DNA of 6,805 bases, from contig CALEPU010000075.1 of NCBI GenBank assembly GCA_937913075.1, positions 1 to 6,805 on the forward strand, written 5' to 3'. A model generated the notes under the pieces. The model did not search any database. It was not told where the DNA came from and saw only the letters and a list, made by a program, of their open reading frames with translations. The stretch's first letter is position 1. Every line of letters starts with the position of its first letter. A program made the translations under genes and the position numbers. This DNA comes from an uncultured Clostridia bacterium (GTDB taxonomy: Bacteria; Bacillota; Clostridia; Christensenellales; CAG-138). This document shows, piece by piece, positions 5,519 to 6,805 of the stretch.

Positions 5519-6805
5519 ATGAGTCTTAACGATACAGCATCCGCCGACAGACTGCATATCGGCTTCTTCGGTATGCGCAACGCGGGCAAATCGAGCCTTG
5601 TAAACGCCGTGACCGGTCAGGAGCTTTCCGTCGTTTCCGATGTGAAGGGAACCACGACCGACCCCGTTAAAAAGGCGATGGAGCTTTTGCCCTTGGGTCC
5701 CGTAGTCATCATAGACACTCCGGGGCTTGACGACGAGGGTGAGCTCGGTGAAAAACGCATTAAAAAAGCCCGCCGCATTATAGAGCAAACGGATATCGCG
5801 GTGCTCGTTGTCGACGCCGAAGCAGGCATGAGCAGGCAGGATGAGGAGCTTGTAGCCCTGTTTAACGAAAAGAAGCTGCCGTATATAGTCGCCTTTAACA
5901 AGGCAGACCTCATCTCGGAGCGTAAAAACATTGACGAGCACGGCATTTTCGTCAGCGCGGCAACGGGGGAGAACGTAAACGCTCTGAAAGACAGGCTCGG
6001 CGCCTTCGCAAAGCTTACGGCAAGCGACAGACGGGTCATTGCGGATAAGCTCGCTCCCGGCTCCGTAGTGGTGCTCGTTATGCCCATCGACGAGGCTGCT
6101 CCCAAGGGCAGAGTCATTATGCCCCAGCAGCAGGTGCTGAGAGACGTTTTAGACTCCCATTGCACTGCCGTTTGCTGTCAGGATACCGAGCTTGCCGCCA
6201 CGCTCGCGGCTTTAAAAGAGCCGCCCGCGCTCGTCGTCACCGACTCGCAGGTGTTCGGCTCGGTGTCAAAGATAGTGCCGGAGAGCGTTATGCTCACCTC
6301 ATTTTCGATACTCTTTGCAAGATACAGGGGCGACCTCGCCGAGCTCGTGAGGGGTGCGGCGGAGCTTAAAAAGCTTGAAAAGCTTCAAATGAAACAGACG
6401 CTGATCCACAGCTTCTGGTTCCTCCTGGTCATCCTGACCGTCATCTATATTGCGGATGAGATCAGCTCGAATATCAACGGCGTCATGAAGCCCTATATGA
6501 TCTTTGACCTGTTCCGGATACCGAACGCGGATACGACGACTGCCGAATACGGCAGCGCTGTAAGCGTGATGGCTATCGCCACGATCCCCACATATATCCT
6601 GACTGCGGTCAACCCGCTCTACCGTACCCTGGCGGACCGCTTCGGCCGCAAGATATTCCTGTTTATAAACACTCTAGGCATGGGTCTTGGAATGCTTATA
6701 TGCATGACAGCCGCCAACCCCTATATTTTCATTGTCGGTTCGTGCCTGACCGGGTTTTTCACCCCGAATGACATGCAGGTGATATATTTGATGGAGACCG
6801 CGCCG
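5519..6805 (+). CDS. hydF: HydF maturation GTPase (residues 1-~285) continuing in frame into an MFS transporter; 3' end cut by window
   Basis: HydF is the GTPase scaffold that receives the diiron precursor from HydE and HydG and transfers it to apo-hydrogenase. GTPase motifs are clear: G1 GMRNAGKSS (18-26), TTTDPV (45-50), G3 DTPGL (66-70), G4 NKAD (127-130) and G5 SAA (146-148). The HydF dimerisation domain follows (about 175-280), with MPIDEAAPKGRVIMPQQQ and FSILFARYRGDLAELVRG. Normal HydF (about 400 residues) then has a cluster-binding domain with a CxH...HCxxC pattern. Here it is missing. From about residue 283-291 the same frame encodes an MFS protein: a hydrophobic segment at 296-313, further membrane segments at about 347-365, 379-398 and 402-416, and the MFS loop motif LADRFGRK (371-378). 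The frame is open for 429 codons to the window edge. As written, the protein could bind GTP but not the [4Fe-4S] cluster. True fusion, recombination and assembly chimera are all possible. The identity of the HydF part is secure. Confidence 0.85.
   Translation, partial: MSLNDTASADRLHIGFFGMRNAGKSSLVNAVTGQELSVVSDVKGTTTDPVKKAMELLPLGPVVIIDTPGLDDEGELGEKRIKKARRIIEQTDIAVLVVDAEAGMSRQDEELVALFNEKKLPYIVAFNKADLISERKNIDEHGIFVSAATGENVNALKDRLGAFAKLTASDRRVIADKLAPGSVVVLVMPIDEAAPKGRVIMPQQQVLRDVLDSHCTAVCCQDTELAATLAALKEPPALVVTDSQVFGSVSKIVPESVMLTSFSILFARYRGDLAELVRGAAELKKLEKLQMKQTLIHSFWFLLVILTVIYIADEISSNINGVMKPYMIFDLFRIPNADTTTAEYGSAVSVMAIATIPTYILTAVNPLYRTLADRFGRKIFLFINTLGMGLGMLICMTAANPYIFIVGSCLTGFFTPNDMQVIYLMETAP
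6369..6388 (+). repeat. Short direct/inverted repeat at the HydF-MFS junction
   Basis: AAAAGCTTGA (6369-6378) is followed by AAAAGCTTCA (6378-6387). TTGAA (6375-6379) and TTCAA (6384-6388) also form an inverted repeat. The repeat encodes KKLEKL and sits where HydF homology stops. Short repeats of this kind are typical join points for both recombination and assembly errors. Confidence 0.5.
6389..6805 (+). other. MFS transporter N-terminal region fused to (or starting within) the hydF frame, partial
   Basis: These 139 codons from the in-frame ATG at 6389 encode the first part of a Major Facilitator Superfamily transporter: membrane segment 1 (LIHSFWFLLVILTVIY), an extracytoplasmic loop, segment 2, the motif DRFGRK between segments 2 and 3, then segments 3 and 4. 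The sequence FFTPNDMQVIYLMETAP falls at the window edge. If it were a separate gene its start could be 6389, but no Shine-Dalgarno sequence is seen upstream (TTGAAAAGCTTCAA only). This suggests that its native 5' end has been replaced. Leucine codons here are mainly CTG (8 of 14), against 5 of 32 in the HydF part. The substrate is unknown. It is listed separately from the parent frame so that the two halves can be considered independently. Confidence 0.75.

Noticed and set aside
5617..6165. Antisense open frame of 182 codons opposite hydF
   Set aside because: It is Ser-rich shadow coding opposite strongly conserved GTPase motifs.
6361..6420. Insertion sequence or attachment site at the HydF-MFS junction
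   Set aside because: There is no transposase or integrase and no long terminal repeat; only a 10-bp imperfect repeat is present.

Overview
The window reads as one co-directional operon from an anaerobic, Gram-positive-type bacterium. It is most likely an uncultured Clostridia or other gut Firmicutes lineage. This rests on the close resemblance of the HydE and HydF sequences to clostridial forms, purine-rich Shine-Dalgarno sites, a lipoprotein rather than a free periplasmic binding protein, moderately high GC, and frequent ATA isoleucine codons. Placement below that level is not possible from the sequence alone. All supported genes are on the + strand, and no RNA gene, CRISPR array, insertion sequence or convincing terminator was seen.

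Layout: (1) 1-1002 is the bulk of hydE, the radical SAM maturase of the [FeFe]-hydrogenase H-cluster, with its start cut off by the window edge. (2) After 26 bp comes a nitrogenase-like cassette: a NifH-type ATPase/reductase (1029-1790), a NifD-like component 1 subunit (1784-3139, 7-bp overlap) and a NifK-like subunit (3136-4293, ATGA overlap). (3) After 34 bp comes a FecB/BtuF-type substrate-binding lipoprotein (4328-5452). (4) After 66 bp comes a HydF GTPase (5519 onward). At about codon 283-291 it turns, without a frameshift or stop, into the N-terminal half of a Major Facilitator Superfamily transporter that runs off the window end.

The most interesting point is the arrangement. Two of the three H-cluster maturases (HydE and HydF) bracket a complete nitrogenase-like reductase (H, D, K) and a metal-chelate or corrinoid-type binding protein. 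The reductase component keeps all hallmark residues (P-loop and both bridging cysteines). The D/K-like pair lacks the FeMo-cofactor ligands and part of the P-cluster ligand set, and no nifB, nifE or nifN is visible. It is therefore very unlikely to fix nitrogen. It is better viewed as an uncharacterised nitrogenase-like two-component reductase that may act on a metallocluster, tetrapyrrole or other cofactor, possibly linked to H-cluster biosynthesis or to the imported ligand. That functional link is inference from gene order.

The HydF-MFS join removes the HydF cluster-binding domain and coincides with a short repeat and a change in leucine codon use. It may be a real fusion, a recombination scar or a metagenome assembly chimera, and it should be treated with caution.
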